Shown: positions 47,265 through 62,000, counted from the first letter of the stretch. The stretch: DNA of 64,000 nt from Onchocerca volvulus (GCA_000499405.2 HG738137.1:2604001-2668000); one strand, 5' to 3'. Program-made: numbers and translations. The notes: generated by a model from the sequence alone, not told the origin.

Positions 47265-50200
47265 TTTTTTATGATTAATTTGTTAATCAATGAACGCAGC
47301 AACTCTATCAACAACAATTGTATCAACAGTACAATTTCGATAATATCAAAAGAACAAGTTTTATGAAGAAATTATAATACGAAAAAGGGGGAGATAGGGT
47401 TACGCAAATGAAAAATTGATATACCATGAGCTGGACTTTCGACCGAACTCATGGCTGCCCATTATTTGCAACGATTTTTGTACTCAGGACCTTCTTCTTC
47501 TTCGTGGATGGAGAATCCTAATATCATTTTTGGGCTACAAGAAAGATCCTTTGTTATCCCAGGAGCATGCGCCTTTGTTGAGATTGTATTTGTGGTTAGC
47601 GCATGATGAAAGAGAGCTTTTTTAAAGCTCATTGACTTAATAGACAAAACATGATTTCACAATCAATTACAGCAAATACGCCAATTTCAAATTTAAAACA
47701 AAGGAATCATTGGTTTTCTTCTTTTACCCTCGCTATTTTAGCGACATTAGTTATGAAAGTAAATTTCGAATTTGTTTTGTTTTGGGAAGAGAAAAAATTG
47801 ATAAGGAATTTTAGATGCGAAATCATGGTAAGGATTAATGATTATCCCAAATCATTCTAATAATTGCCTTTCTTCCAATCATTTCTCAAGCGATTATCAT
47901 TTGTTTCCACAAACAATGATCGCAGTAATCGATTCCAGCAATAATGTCAATTTATTATGCTGAAAGTAGATTTTATGGAAGTATGTAAATGTTCTGCTTG
48001 GTTTAATAATTCCGTGCACTTGTTCTTTTTCTTTATGATACTTTATGCATTTTTGAATGTTGTAGAAGTGATAAAACCTTGGCCAATAAGTTCGATACAA
48101 CTCAATCACGTTTGAGGGAATTTTTCATGCGTTTTATGCGGTAATTTTGCTCTGTTTGACTGCATTTATATTCTGCGATTTAACTATGCATGATGCAATT
48201 GACCTAAATAAAAGCATAATTCATTATGCGAAAGAAAGTTCGGCAATCTTAGCATGTCGCTGCAAAAAAAATATTGTATAATATACTTATTTGTTTAAAT
48301 ACTTGGTATAAAAAGTCTGTGCAGTTTATGTGGATCTACAAAGTATAAGAAAAGAATTGCGCTAGTTGCATATTTACAACCAGTGGTCAAACGGCAGATG
48401 GCCGCTATGGTGATAATCCAAATTGCCTATGGAGTAAATAACTTCATGAGTGAAGCACTGTTTTTTAATTACTAATATCCCACTATCTAAAGATTTAATT
48501 TTGGTAAACCAATAATTGCCACTGGATTCTTTTTGCAAAACTTTCGTCAACAAATTACTTGGTTTCTACTGTTGGTAGAGTTGTGTTAGCAGCAAATTTG
48601 TCAACATGTCGCCTAAATTAGGTGCTAAGCCAATTTTAAACGGTGGTAAAACAGGAAAACGGACTCAGACCAAAGCGAATGTGGTGAAATAATAGACGAA
48701 ATTTCCGATATTTTCAAAACAGTCTGAAAAGTAATAATAAAAACTAGTTGACAAACTTTGCTAACCTTCTTGCTATGGCAATGAAGCTGCTTATTGATCT
48801 CAATAAAATCTTTGTAGTGGACTAATGACAAAAAAAACTTAATATATCTGACGTATATGTTTAATCTTACAATTTTACATTTCAAAATACATTTTATGAT
48901 TCGCTGCTTAGCCTTGATAAAATATTGAACAAGTATGCCAGAGAGAAAAAGTTAGAAATTAAAGATTTTAGAATTAATTGTACAGGCTACACATAGCATG
49001 GGAATGTCTCTTGCTACCACAGCTTTTTATGTTGTTTTTTTTATTTTTAATAGAGAGCGCTGAATAATATGTTTATTTTGCAACTTCTGTTCCTAATGGC
49101 TTCTAGTTTTTCTTGCTTATATAAAGCATGCAATGAACGATCCAATACTTGGTGGTTAGTTTAAATTTTATGAGTTTTTGTTATTAATTAGCATAAATAA
49201 TCTTTCTGTTGACAAGATGTTTCTAGATTCCGAAATCTGTGTCCTTCCTCATAACATCGCTGCATAAAGTGTCAGATGAGATTTATTTCGACTAACGAAT
49301 TCAAAAGATGAGCGTTCATTCATCTGCAGAAAGTTACCGTATCACCACCGATCATCAAAAATTATCATATTGACAAAAACTTTTTTTTTGAAAAGTCAGT
49401 ATTGTACGGTGGAATGACATCGATCAATAAAATTAAATCGTTTATGAGCACGCATCTGTTTGATATGGGATTTCAATTGTTTAGAAATGTATGTGTGTTT
49501 GTTTGTTTATGTATTATCTACAACAATAATGTCCAATATTGTGTGATTGATTTAGTTTATTGTGTTGCCGGCAGCAATAAATTAGCCATTAAAAAAACAA
49601 GTAAAATTTGCACATTTTGATTTATAATTGAAAATAAGAATAATAAATCATCACAACAGCTATCACAGAGCGAGAAAGTAAAAAAATTTGAGAAAAATTA
49701 TATTAAACCAAATATTATATTAAATAAGTAATTATATTAAACGCATTATATTAATTATACTAAAATAAGAAATTATACTATATTAAACAAGATATTATAA
49801 AGAAAAATTATTTTTATAAGGCGTAATTATACAAGAGTACAATGAATTTTTGAGCAATGTTACTGTTTAGTGACGATAATTGAAAGATTCAATTCAATTC
49901 ATTATTATTATGTTTCCGTTGTCTCATAAACCCAAAGAAGAAAATGAATTAAGAGGCAATGCTTATTGCCGCATTTCAATATCACATATAACTACAAATT
50001 AACAATTATTAAATCCAATGCTTCTCATCTACAAAATGATCTGAGAAAAGTCCACATAATGATAAAATAATAAATAAAATAAATGGTACCAAAAAAATTA
50101 GCACGAAAATAATAATTATGGATATATTACAAAAAAATACACAAGAAATTGCCAGAAATACGAAACACATAATTCTGTAAACAAATTATTAGCTTAAAAT

Positions 50201-50405
50201 TCTTTGTTTAGAAAACAAAATACCAATAATATTATTAAAAAGCAAAAAATAATTACAAAAATCACTTTCCCATCAAAACAAAATCCTAAATATAAATATT
50301 ATAACAAGTAAACTTAAAGGAAAAGCAAATAGACAGATACAAACTCACGCAGAAATTAATTTCAATTTTTTCAATATTAAGAAATAGCGAAAAATTCTGG
50401 GCAAA
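47265..50405. other. intergenic DNA, right arm
   Basis: This mirrors 26,031-29,171, with the NHR-A 3' flank and the degenerate ATATTAAA-rich run. No gene was recognised. Confidence 0.45.
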
Positions 50406-53400
50406 TTACGCATTTCGTTGAGTATCACTCCTCATTAACATTAGTGCTGTTACATTCATTAAACATTTGTAGATAGTTTCGTTGATTGTATCGCAAAAAG
50501 ATGTCAAATGAACCCGAAGACAGTTCAGCAATTTGGCAGCGATCTGTAAAAAATAAGATGAATTGTTTGCGAAGAGAATAGAGTAGATCACGTAATTTTC
50601 TTCCTTGTAACTCAAATTTCAGAAAGAAATAAAATCTTAGTGAACGTTTCCAAATGCTTAAATTCACTTTCTGAATTTTATCATTGCCGGCTATTCCATT
50701 ACAGTTTTGCAACGAACAAAATGCTGTTAAAATTGCCATTTCTTCTTCCTTAACTTCAAATCCCAATCCACTCATGCATTGAGCTAATTTTTCGCTCCGA
50801 ATACCCACAATTGCTTCATAGTTTTCGGTTGTGAAAGAACTGCGCAAAGTCTGTATGAAACATATATTATCAGATTTGTTGTCAAGAAATGTTTATTTAA
50901 TGATAGATGGATACTTTCTTTCAGTTTATATCATTAAATCCGGTTGACGATTTTTCTTCCCGCTAAAACATCAGTATTAATAGAAAATTTGTTGAGTGAA
51001 TATTTTCTAACTAAAAATTAAAAATTTCTAAATTATCAAAAGTTCCGATGAAAAAGCGAAAGGAGCGAAAATTCACCAAAGCTGCATAAACGCCATTATC
51101 AATTATCTTCTCCCGGTCTTCTCCATCAATTTCCTTCATCATTGGAATACTATTCAGAAATATATGGATCCTTTCTATAGCATCTTTTCGATTATCGATG
51201 ATCAACTCCGTCGGAAATGCTTCGCGATAAGCGCTAACAACAATAGCTTTCAGTTTTTTCATTTCTTCTATTTCTTCCACTTCTTTTTCTCTGAAAAATC
51301 AATTCTACGATTTTCTTTTTTAATTAAACAAATTTGTTTTGTTTGACTAAGTGATTGAATGTTCCATACTCTGATATATAATGCTTACTTGGTTTCATCC
51401 TTTTTCCGTCGTCGATTGCGATCTAAACGTACAGATTCCTGACGCATGCCTAACTTGAGGCATTTATTGAATCGACAGCTTTGACATCTGTTTCGGTTTT
51501 TTTGATCTATTATACAGTTACCTTGCTTGTAACATGTATATTCAATTTTCTTCTGGATAGTCCTTCGGAAGAAACCCTAAATTTCATTCTTTTAGGTTAC
51601 AAGCGGTACAAAAATCATTGTATTATTTTTCAATTTTTCGAAGCTCACGACGTGAGATAATAATGCTTAGGCATTATGAAGACATGGAAGATAGCATTTG
51701 GAATTTGGATTTGTTGTTGCAACTTTGCATATTATCTTGGAATATTTTCTGTGAATTTGAAATCGATACGAGTTTGAAGAGAAGGGAAGTTTTTTTAGAC
51801 CGGTACATTTGTTTCATATATTAGGAGTTCGGAGTTCACCGACATAACAGTAGCAGCAGTTCAACAATTCAGTTAAGCAGTACTCCAGTTCTCTCCTATC
51901 CAATCTCTACCAGCGACAAAAGGAAGAATAATCCAATGATCAATTTAAATTATCTAATAATTCTCTGATAATCTTTGGATATTCCCTAATAATTGTTCGT
52001 AAGGCGAACAATTTACGTTACAAGCGAAAATATCCGACTAAATGAATCACTGAATTATTCATTTCTTCGTCGCTCGTAGAGAAGAATACTGCTCAATTGA
52101 ATCCATCGCTCTGCGTTGTGCTGCTAAAAGACGCGATGTACGTGTAATGCATGTATACCTTACATCCTTCGCAGCTTGGTACACTGTAATGGTTTCCGGA
52201 AGCTTTATCATTGCATATTGCACACAAATTATTGTCTTCTTGATTTGAATCCATCGAAGTTAATGGCTGCCTTAGCATATCAAAACAATTATAGACTGCG
52301 GGTGGGATTGGTCGTCCGTCTGGTGCAATCAATATTCCGCTGGTTGCTACGTTATATCGCGGTATGGTTTTGAAAGGTGCACGAACAATCGAAGGCCGCG
52401 CTGCATGTACCATTTGATTTATGCAGTTTTGTATACCTGAAACGAGCGATTTCAGAAAGTTAAGACAGAACAATGGAACATTATCAAAAGTTGAACTTGA
52501 GATCGATTGACTGAAGGTAAAAAGATTCATAACATTTTAAAAATCTTTCTGACATCCTATCAGTTATATCATTAATTCTGCCAATTTTGATTTATAAACT
52601 GTTGAGAAATGCATACTTTCTTCTCTTTCTCTGAATTTTCTGATTAAATTCAAATAATGAATTGTGCAAGATGCTTTAGAATTTTTGAGTTCCATTTTCG
52701 ACAACATTATCACTGGATATAAAGAGTGGACGTACTTTGCTGTGATGCCGGATACGGTAATATATTGCTGGCTGACATTACTGGTAAATTTGTTGTCGTC
52801 CGAGGACTTAATGCTCTTGTTTGGTTTAATATCTCCGGTGTTGATTCCATTATTTGCTTTAATCCACCAATTTCGCCTTTTTCATCATTTCCGATCAGGA
52901 TATTGTTTACGGTAAAAGAATTAGACCAAGATGGTCTATCAAGAGAAATCTGTTCACATTTATCCGTCGAATTTACGCTCATCGAAATTCCAGAATCTAA
53001 ATGTGGCTGTTGTCGTGACTTCTGTATTGAAGGACCAATCAATGATGACGTACTCGTCTCATCAACACTTATGCCAACATCTCTAGGTGTATTTTCATGC
53101 GTTAGAACGGTTTTTGTGGGAAATCTTTCTGATGGAGTGAGCGACAAATGAAGAGCAGTAGATGAATGATCCGGTTTTGTTCCGTATTTTGGACTGATCT
53201 GTTTTTCCTGAATCGTTCGTAACGGTGTAATTATCGGTTGATTGATCTGAAAAGAATCTGTCTTGTGTACGTTGTAAAATTACAAAATAGCAACTGTTTC
53301 AAGACATTCGATCGTAAGACAAAGATGATTTCAGTTCGGAATTCAAGAAGTTAAAAAGATTTAAGGTGGCTTAAGAAGGAAACCAAAGATTTCTCAGCAT

Positions 53401-54673
53401 ATCACAACTTTTTCATTTCCAAAGTAAAATTAAAATAATGAATAAGGATGTCAGGAATTGGAAATGAACAAATTGTTACCGTTTCCGCAGCATTCTTTCT
53501 TCCGTTTTCATCCATTTCCAACTCATTTTGTTGTTGTTCAAAGTTATTTTCCGTCGGTGCACAGTACGGATGCGGCGACAAGATGGGTAAAACTTCGGCT
53601 GCTGTTTTGTTTGATGAATCACTTTCAGAACGAGAAGGGGTAGTGTCAGTATTAGATATATTCTCCACTTGTCGAACTTTGGCCACTGGCTCAGAGAATG
53701 CGGAAGTGAATATGGAATCAGTAATTGATCGTTTCTGCCTAAGTGGTCCGGAAAATATTTGCTGCTGATCGGAAGTATCGCGACTCGTGACTGTATCAGA
53801 ATGCGGAAATGGAATCATGTTACCAAGAGTTAGATATGTTGGATTCAGATCCTTCTTTTCTTCTTCTTGTTTTTGTTGTTGTCGAGAATTCTGCGGCGAT
53901 TCCTTCTGCTGATCGTATTTCTGAACCATTGAAAAAACCGCTTGTGGTAATGGTGGTAATGGCATATTTTCGGCTGCCGCTGCACTCCTCGCGTGTTCCA
54001 TCAAATGTTCCGTCAAATTTGCGTAATGCATCGCTGCTTCGTGCGCTATTTTGGCTTGTTGTTCGAATGACAGCAAATATCTGCATGGCTGATCGTTCAC
54101 TAAGGGTGGCGGAATAAAGTGTGATGCTGATGGCCCTGCATTATTAGTTGTAGCCAACGGAGGTAATGATGTTTGTCCTGCTGCCGGAATAGTTGGAGTG
54201 ACAGAAGCTACGCTGATCACAGAAGCAGTGCTTCCTTGTGGTACCGGAAATGGTTGTGAGAACCGATCAAATGTTATTCCATTCGCATTGATACCTATTG
54301 AATTGTAATGCCGAAGCGAATTTGATAAGATCGCTGAGGCAGGATGAAGTCGGGGCTCATTATTGATGACATTGGCGTAAGGTGAAACGTTAGGCTGCAA
54401 AAACGATGGATTGAATCGATCGGTTGGAAACAAAAAATTCCGATTGTCGCTGTTATTGCTGTCGGATGCATAATTGTTTGTATCATTGACAAACGTAAAG
54501 GCGCCACGATTGCTGAGGACACTGAAAACTGGTGGAACAGAATTGTTGATTGGTGTGAATCCGGTACATGTGGCATTAACCGTCGAACAAATGGCTGTCG
54601 GATCTGGAATATGAAATGAACTCGAACTCTGCTCTTGTCCGTTTGGACTTTTTGAAACGTGTCGTCGCAACAT
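50406..54673 (-). CDS. NHR-A, RAR-like nuclear hormone receptor (right-arm copy)
   Basis: This is the mirror copy. Exons are 54673-53480, 53246-52736, 52436-52159, 51576-51389, 51290-51077, 50850-50668 and 50543-50406, 901 aa. By eye the predicted protein is identical to the left copy across all seven exons, including HYSV in the first finger and the shortened ligand domain. Differences fall in introns and flanks (for example CGTGTC versus CGCGTC in intron 3). Both copies keep all splice sites open, so both could be expressed. Such identity points to a recent duplication, ongoing gene conversion or, less likely, an assembly fold-back. Confidence 0.86.
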
Positions 54674-54953
54674 TTTTTTCTCTTCCAAACAAAGTCAGAA
54701 TTTCTGTAAAAAGTTCAGAAAAAATGACGAAAGGAAGGATGTTCTGAGGAAAATTCTAAGGATATCTCAGGACGCAACTGGGATTTTTCTAGGAAGAGAT
54801 ATATGGACCGGGAAAGAATGAAGCAGTTGCAGTTGCTTATGGATAATGCAGCTAAGAGGCATGTACGGGTCGCTGCAAGTCACTGCACTGAATGTTAATG
54901 GGTGATCTATCGTGGTGGTGCGGTTTAGGTGTGATGCAATGTGATGTGATCGG

Positions 54954-54965
54954 TGAACTTGACCT
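54954..54965 (-). promoter_or_regulatory. receptor half-site direct repeat upstream of NHR-A (right)
   Basis: Plus strand TGAACTTGACCT is the mirror of the AGGTCA-AGTTCA repeat at 21,471-21,482 and is kept exactly. Confidence 0.3.
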
Positions 54966-57000
54966 TACGATAGGTAAATCATGAAAAAATACCTGTAAAC
55001 AACATAGATAGAGAGGGCAATCCTTGCTATTAATGCAGTAATGTTCGACGTCAGCAATGTGAGGGACAAGCAAAAGTTAAATGTACGATAGAAGTCCGAG
55101 AAAAAGCAAATTTCCTTTTATCAAAACTATCGTTTGTGAACTTTCAGTTGGAATTGTTTAAATCATCAAATTTCACTCAATGATTTCAAACGGCTTATTG
55201 AAATATTTCATTTTGGAAATGTTTAAAGATTAAATTGTCATTTTCTTTAGTTTCCAAGACCTCCGGAAGACCTGTTTGGGAACTGATTTCAGCTTAAAGA
55301 ATTAGAAATGAACTGACTTCAGAACACAAAAAGAAGCTTTTTGATTTTGTCTATTGCATTCGCTTCATCTATTCTGTTTCTTTCAGTCAGATCACACTTA
55401 TTTTTCTGAGCATTTCTTTTAGATAAAAAAAAAAAAAAATCTTAAATTTATTTTAAAAAATATTTTTGATTTAACATTCTGAGTTAACACTATCGAATAT
55501 TCATTTGAAATTTATTCAAATTATGAGGAAACGGATGTTTATTTTTCTTTCAGAAATCCGGGAAGAGAAGATAGAATGGAAACAATTTGGGATAGCACAA
55601 GAAAAAAGGTAAAATATTTTGGGCAAAACGAAAAGACCAAATTTCAGGTAGCATCCAAATGGAAGGCAATAGCATTGCGTGGAGATTTCCTTTTGTCCTC
55701 CTGACGTAACAATTATTATTTTTATTCTCCTCGACTTACCGTACACCTGTTGCAATGGTGTAGTGACCATTGACCACTGGACAAATTTGACCTCATGCTC
55801 GATCAACTTCTCCCTCTCTGTGGACAAGTGAAGTCCATAGATTATGCAAAAAATCGTTGAATATCTTTTCCCGCCTTTGCCTTCTCCCATTTCTCATAAA
55901 AATTTTTTTGAGTGCAGAGATCATTGAAATACAAAAACAAAAATCCAATTTCCCTTCAATCACCGATGATAAGCAGCACTGATTGAATGATAATGGTATT
56001 CTTAATGGAATTATTCAAGCCTTGATATTCACAGCGAGAGATAACAAACATTATCATTTCTCTAATCCACAGATTTACATATTTGATTGTTGAAAAGGTA
56101 AAATAAAAGGGTAATGACTCGTTTCTGAGCAATACCAATCAATAATCATATAGTTTATATGGATTCTGAAATTCTATAAACAGAAAGATTGGTATATCAG
56201 CTCTTCTGTGACATTTTGATCTCAAAATCCTTCTGATCTGAAGTAGATTTTTGCGCCATAATTTAAAATTTGAAAAAAAAACTTCTGGAAATCGTTGCAG
56301 TGCTTCTTATCTCGCAATTTTTTCCCTTCAGGTCAAATATTTAATTGTTTGTATGGAAGAAGAAGAGACATTCGGGTCAAATATTATTTACAACTTAGGT
56401 AACATTGACCTCACCGCCATGTCTTCAACTTCCCGCCGATTCCACACCCATCTGCTCTTAAGAATTTGATGATGAAAAATAGAAAGACCTGCCAAGGAGG
56501 AAATAGGAAAATGGGCACAATGGTGGTAAGATACATATGAACTAACGCAAAAGTGTGTCGGAATATGAGCTAATCATTTAACATCTTTGACCTGTCCACT
56601 TCACCCTATTTCCATCACACTCCTCAGTTCACCAATCCCTTCGTTTTATTATCCGACATGAAGAATCCCATTTCGGAAAGTTTGTTTTAAAAAAGTTCTG
56701 AATGGGTGAACAGACTCTTATCACTTATTGTTTCATTTATGTACTTATGTTTCAGATGAAAGTACCATTAACTCTCTGAGTCTCACGGAATCGATAATAA
56801 TTTCTCTGTGAATCTTTTAATCCTATCAATGTCTCAATTTTTCTTTTCAACAAAAGCATAGGTAAGCAAATGATAACATTACAGGGATGATATAATGCTA
56901 AAGTCCAGAAATGAAATGCGAATGAAATTTTCTTTCTTCTGTGGTTATTTGTTGAATTATATTCAAAAATTATTCATTTTAATTTTATTTAAATCTTAAT

Positions 57001-57337
57001 AGATTCGACATATTATATGGTCACATTTACAATCCTAGATTTTAGATTTCTCGTTTTATTTGATAGTTCGCTCAACTTTTGAATATTCTTCAAGGTTGAA
57101 CAATCACTGACAATTCTTCAGTCTTACCACCATTTCTTAATTGCAACGATTGTTCGTGATCTTCTGAAGATTTCATAATACTTTTATGTTACTGACTGAT
57201 TTGAATTTTAGATGACTGCTAAGGTTATAAAGATTCAATGACATCTATTAATTTAAGAATTTCAAAATCACTAACGTGAAGGCATAAAAAATAATACCAT
57301 TTTACGACTTATTTTGATACCAATCAGGAACGCTTAA
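57001..57337. other. right outer flank of palindrome, no gene seen
   Basis: This is unique AT-rich sequence immediately outside the right arm border. Nothing recognisable is present. Confidence 0.4.
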
Positions 57338-57670
57338 TTGCCATTAAACAACTGTAACGTTTATTACCAGCAAGCGTTTACCTGGTCTCATTCTCGGGTA
57401 TCGAATGGATCCACGATACCGTTGCAGTGTTTCTTAATCTACCAACAATCCTGCCATCCTCATACAGGGTTTACATGCAACCGCCATTCAGATGAATCAC
57501 GATGCGGAAACATACTGCGGGATCAGCCTGTTCAACGCGCGATCCGTTGCACGTCATGCCATTGCGGCAAAAACACGAATCATCACACCCCACATTACGA
57601 ACTACGAAGGATCGTTAAGCTTCGAGAGAAGCCCCCTCTCGATCACTGAACTATAATTCTTGCATACAGC
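57338..57670. other. GC-richer islet of unknown nature
   Basis: Base composition is visibly nearer 50% G+C than the AT-rich surroundings. An open frame of 103 codons runs on the plus strand (Cys/His-rich, ending REKPPLDH), but no homology, intron or promoter signal is evident. The end contains a small hairpin (CGAGAG...CTCTCG, about 57,620-57,645). It may be an isolated exon, a non-coding RNA or foreign DNA. Confidence 0.3.
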
Positions 57671-58017
57671 TGTAAGTGGGTCGTAGCGAAAGAATTAGAT
57701 ATACACACTTTTCTCTACTTCTCGCTCTTGCGACATCACAACAATATTGCCAATCTAACCAGCGTTGAAAGTCAAGAATCAAGAATTATAACATTGGCCG
57801 ACAAATATTTTGGGTAGGTTTGAGGGAAATCAATAATGAACCACTGCTGCACTTTGAACTTTGATCTCAATTAAATTTGCACTGTCATTACTAGCACTTT
57901 AATTCAAATAATATAGCAGTTGATCATTGATGCAAAGGAAATTACTTGCATAAGGAAGATTTTCAATATCTAGAAGGTGTGAAGAGAAAGTAGCTTGAAC
58001 TGTCAATGCTTCAAAAG

Positions 58018-58871
58018 TCTGTAATCTGAAAACAATTTGTTTCGATGGTACAAGCAACTCGTTATTTTTCCCCAGCTGACTTTTTATTTTCGAATATTTA
58101 CAGAAGTAACGGTAATTTAAAAGCACTGCAAAACATTAATGAAAATCCCGACAATCCAGTACAGTAAGACATTGAAAATGTTGAAAGTTGAATTATACAA
58201 TGACCTAAGCAATGAAAAATATCCAGTACCATGATGCAGCTATAAATTATTACAATTGGCCAAATTTTGTGACAAAAAAGTCAATCATATGACATAATCA
58301 ACAATAGCATGGAGCTGATTTCTGGTCAAATGACGATTCGCAATAAAATCCAAAAGCTTCGGATGATTTTCCGATCTTTAAAATTTCACAAAAAGATCTA
58401 AAAGTTGAAATCATCACGCTCACTCACGAACAGTTTGTGACGGGTATTGTTTTCTAAAATTCCTCTATGTCGTTTCCTAATGAAAAGTACAGCAACATGT
58501 GAAAAGGATCAATAATATCGAAATACACAAAATTTAAGTATAGCATCATGTGAAAAGGATGAATAATGTGAAATACACAAAATTTAAAATTCAAAACATT
58601 GAAAAAACCCAATAGTTAACTTGACAAGAGCTATTTTTTGCAGCACATATCAGTTAGAAATATTGGAATAAAATTAATGCAATTCCAATAATTTTGTTCA
58701 GAAAACAAAAGTGAAAAAATTCATTAGCGATGTCAGTTCCAGTAATATTTCCTATTTTCTCGGTGTCTTATACATAGGCGGAAGATTAAATCCCTTTAAT
58801 GGTTTTCTCGTTCTTTTATCGCCCGATCTTAATGGCGATGAAGTTTTTGGACCAATCTGAAATTTTCTATG
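58018..58871 (+). repeat. diverged 0.8-kb repeat, copy 2
   Basis: This is a direct-orientation partner of 17,354-18,110. It is slightly longer because of insertions, including a short internal duplication around 58,490-58,590 (units TGTGAAAAGGAT, AAATACACAAAATTTAA). It lies about 1 kb outside the right palindrome border and downstream of spd-1. Confidence 0.7.
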
Positions 58872-59076
58872 TTTTCAAACATCTTTTTAATGTGATCTGA
58901 AGAAGAAAAATATTTAAAAATATGTACGGTTTTATTGCTGCAACAGAACTGGAGTTTTATATAACTATAAGTTCAATGGAATCGGGCAATTATATGCTTC
59001 AGGCGACGAACAGAATCTCCAGAAAATGATGAAAAGATTGAAAAATAAGAGAATGGAAAAAAGAAAAAAAATCTAC

Positions 59077-62000
59077 CGTCGGTGGCCGTACAGGAGTGAT
59101 CACTGAGTGAAGGCTTGCTGTACTTGCTGAGACAGATTTAATGTGTGACAATAGCATGTCGGGAGCCTAAATAAATGAAAAAATAATAAATGCATTTTGA
59201 AGTGATATAATTTCATCTTATCATATAAACTACAAAGAAGAATTACATGCTATCCATATTTTTTTGAGAAAACATTAAGCGACTTCAAAGACTGAGAGAA
59301 TGCACTATTTTTATTGTCCAATAAAAATTGAATAAACCTTTGATGTTGTATGATCAGAACGTGTAAGCGGCTTTACTTTCGCTATTTTAGCCGAAGAACA
59401 AGGAGTAACAAAAGTTGACGGAACACCACGCTTCTTTGGAGTTAATATGTTTGATATATTTGATATGTTGCCTGTGAATACCTCCATTTGTTTCTATAAT
59501 ATAAAATAATTTTGTTTTGCAATTACAAAGACAAAGAAAATAAGGCAGTAAGGATACAGGGAGTTGCAAACATTCAGTATACTAATATAAATCAAGTTCA
59601 ACAATTAAATTAGCTCTTGGTTATCAACTCGAAAACTACCTTCTTTTATGCTTGTTTAATTCTGAACAATATATTTTTACAAACTCTACAGTAAAAACGA
59701 TTTTTTCTTAACACAGACAAGCATAAATGAAGACAAACATATAAGAAGTTAATATACCTTTCGTTTCCGTTCAAGCTCCTTATTTATTCGATATTCCTCC
59801 ATTATGGATTCGATGTGTTCGCAGGGTGATAAGCCATCCATCAGAATCTGATTATCATGATTTGATTCGTATTTCTCCACTTCCTCTTTCAACTCTTTCT
59901 GTATGATTGGAAGTCGATTTGCAATGAATTTCTGTCGCTGAATTTTAAGAATATAAAAGTGGGCAGTTTAGTCAGGAATAAACCGTAAATAAAACTGGCC
60001 AAAATTTATATATGAGATGTTCCAATCAACTGATTTGAATTCAAGAATTTTTCTGAGCCTTAACATTTTGCAAATGTAAAGTTCTAAAGTAATAAGAATG
60101 TAGTGCCTGAAAGCTAATGACAATGTGATTTTGAGCGATGCATATATATATATATATTAATATCTAATTCTGCATAATCTCTCAAAATATGCATATTTCT
60201 AATGAACCGTTGATAGAAATTCCGCATAACTAATTAATAGAATAAACGGATAATTCTAGTAAAAATCTTTATGATCAACAATATTTACTATATACCTTTA
60301 AAGCTGCTTGCAATTCGCAACCACGATTATGATAACGAGACTTGTCGTTCGCGCGACGCTCAAATTCAACTTTTTCATTCCAAAGATCTTTCCACTCTTT
60401 CATTTTCTTGTATACTTCTGCTCGATCAGCAAGAAATTTTTCTAATGATTTTACTTGCTCTTTTGCTTGCTGGATATCGTGGACAGTATGAATTGCTGCA
60501 AGTAATGCTATGCATCGATAATATGACTTCAAAATTTATCCTTTAACTGCATACATACTTATTTAAATAAAATTTATTTTATGTAAATATTTCATCAAGT
60601 TCCAAAATAATATCTTATTTTTTCACTTCAATATAATGCATTTTGTCAATTTTAAACAAGTATAACTGCTTACAAGGATTAAATTCTCGTGCAATATTTC
60701 GCTCTACATCTGGAATATGACATAAATCCCATAGTTCGCTAAGCCTTAACAGTGTCTCTGTATAATCGAAACAAGCCTGCTCAATCCATTCGTTGTATTC
60801 CGCTTTAACCTGAATTAATGAAACAAAATGCAGCGAAACGTTATAGTTACTCAAAAAACAAAGAAAAGTAAAAGGCTTGGGAATGAACTGTTTTGACGAA
60901 TGTGTTAAGGCTGCAAAAATCCATATGACAATTTTTACTGGAAAAATACCTCATCGAAGGCATTTTCAAATTCATCGAGGAAATGCTTATCCCAGACCAA
61001 TTCTTCACTGTCCAAATCTAGAACAGTGAATGTTTTGCCTAATTCTTTCGACGGCGTGCTACCCATTTGCTTGTACCAACGCTTCATGTCCATCTGCCAC
61101 TGCTTACAATTCTCCATGCGTTCAGTAAGTAATTCATTTAAATAAGAAACACGATTTTGGAGGCGAGCGATTATCGCATCATCACATACCTTTAAAATTA
61201 TATAATTTTGATTATTCAACGTGGAATCACCATATTTATCGAAATTAAGAATCAGCAAAATGAAAATAGTCTAATTTCAATACACATAATGGAATTTAAA
61301 AAAAATTTTATTTCAATAATATAATGTGCATTATTCTAATTTTTCATCTTTGTTAATAAACTTTTGCTTAATGCTAAATAGAATCAATCGCATTTTTAAA
61401 TAAAGATTATAACTGGAGAAATTTTGACATGTAGCAAGCCTACGTACAACTATACTTGATGGAAGATCTTCAATTTCTTCACCGGTTTGTACTGCAAGCT
61501 TTGCAAGTTCCTCAACTAACTTTTTCTGTCCCTGCAACTTATCATCTTTCAAACTTCGCAACCGTCCTATATCTTGATGCAGTGCACGATACTGAAAATA
61601 AAATAAATAATTCAAGAAACTTCAATTCACAAAATCTAACCATGTCCTGATACCACATGTCAAATTTCAGGATCCAATGACTTAAAATTGGTTAGAAACG
61701 AATTTACAGGAAAATAATTCATCACATTTCAAAATAAATGCATGCTTACAGGCAGTTTATTCAAATTTCAGTGGAATTTACCAATGCAAGTGAGCCTGGT
61801 TTCATATGAGTCCTGCTAGTTAGCGGCAAATGAAGTTCTTTGCATAGATCTTCTGCCTGCTTACTCATTTCCTCGATACCTTCTTGTATTCCTTCAACCA
61901 TTTCTTCTTCATCAGCTACCTAGAATTTTTAGATTGTTCGAAAAGAAATCTAAACTTCTAAAAAATCCAATTATTAGATCGCTTAGCACAAACATTTTGT

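Larger units (their letters stand above)
39832..57000 (-). repeat. giant palindrome, right arm (about 17.17 kb)
   Basis: This is the mirror of 19,452-36,605. It carries NHR-B, the SL1 sequence and NHR-A on the minus strand in that order from the spacer outward. The outer end has a 17-bp block near 56,925-56,945 (plus strand TTTCTTTCTTCTGTGGT) absent from the left arm. More base differences occur from about 55,500 to 57,000 than elsewhere. Confidence 0.95.
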
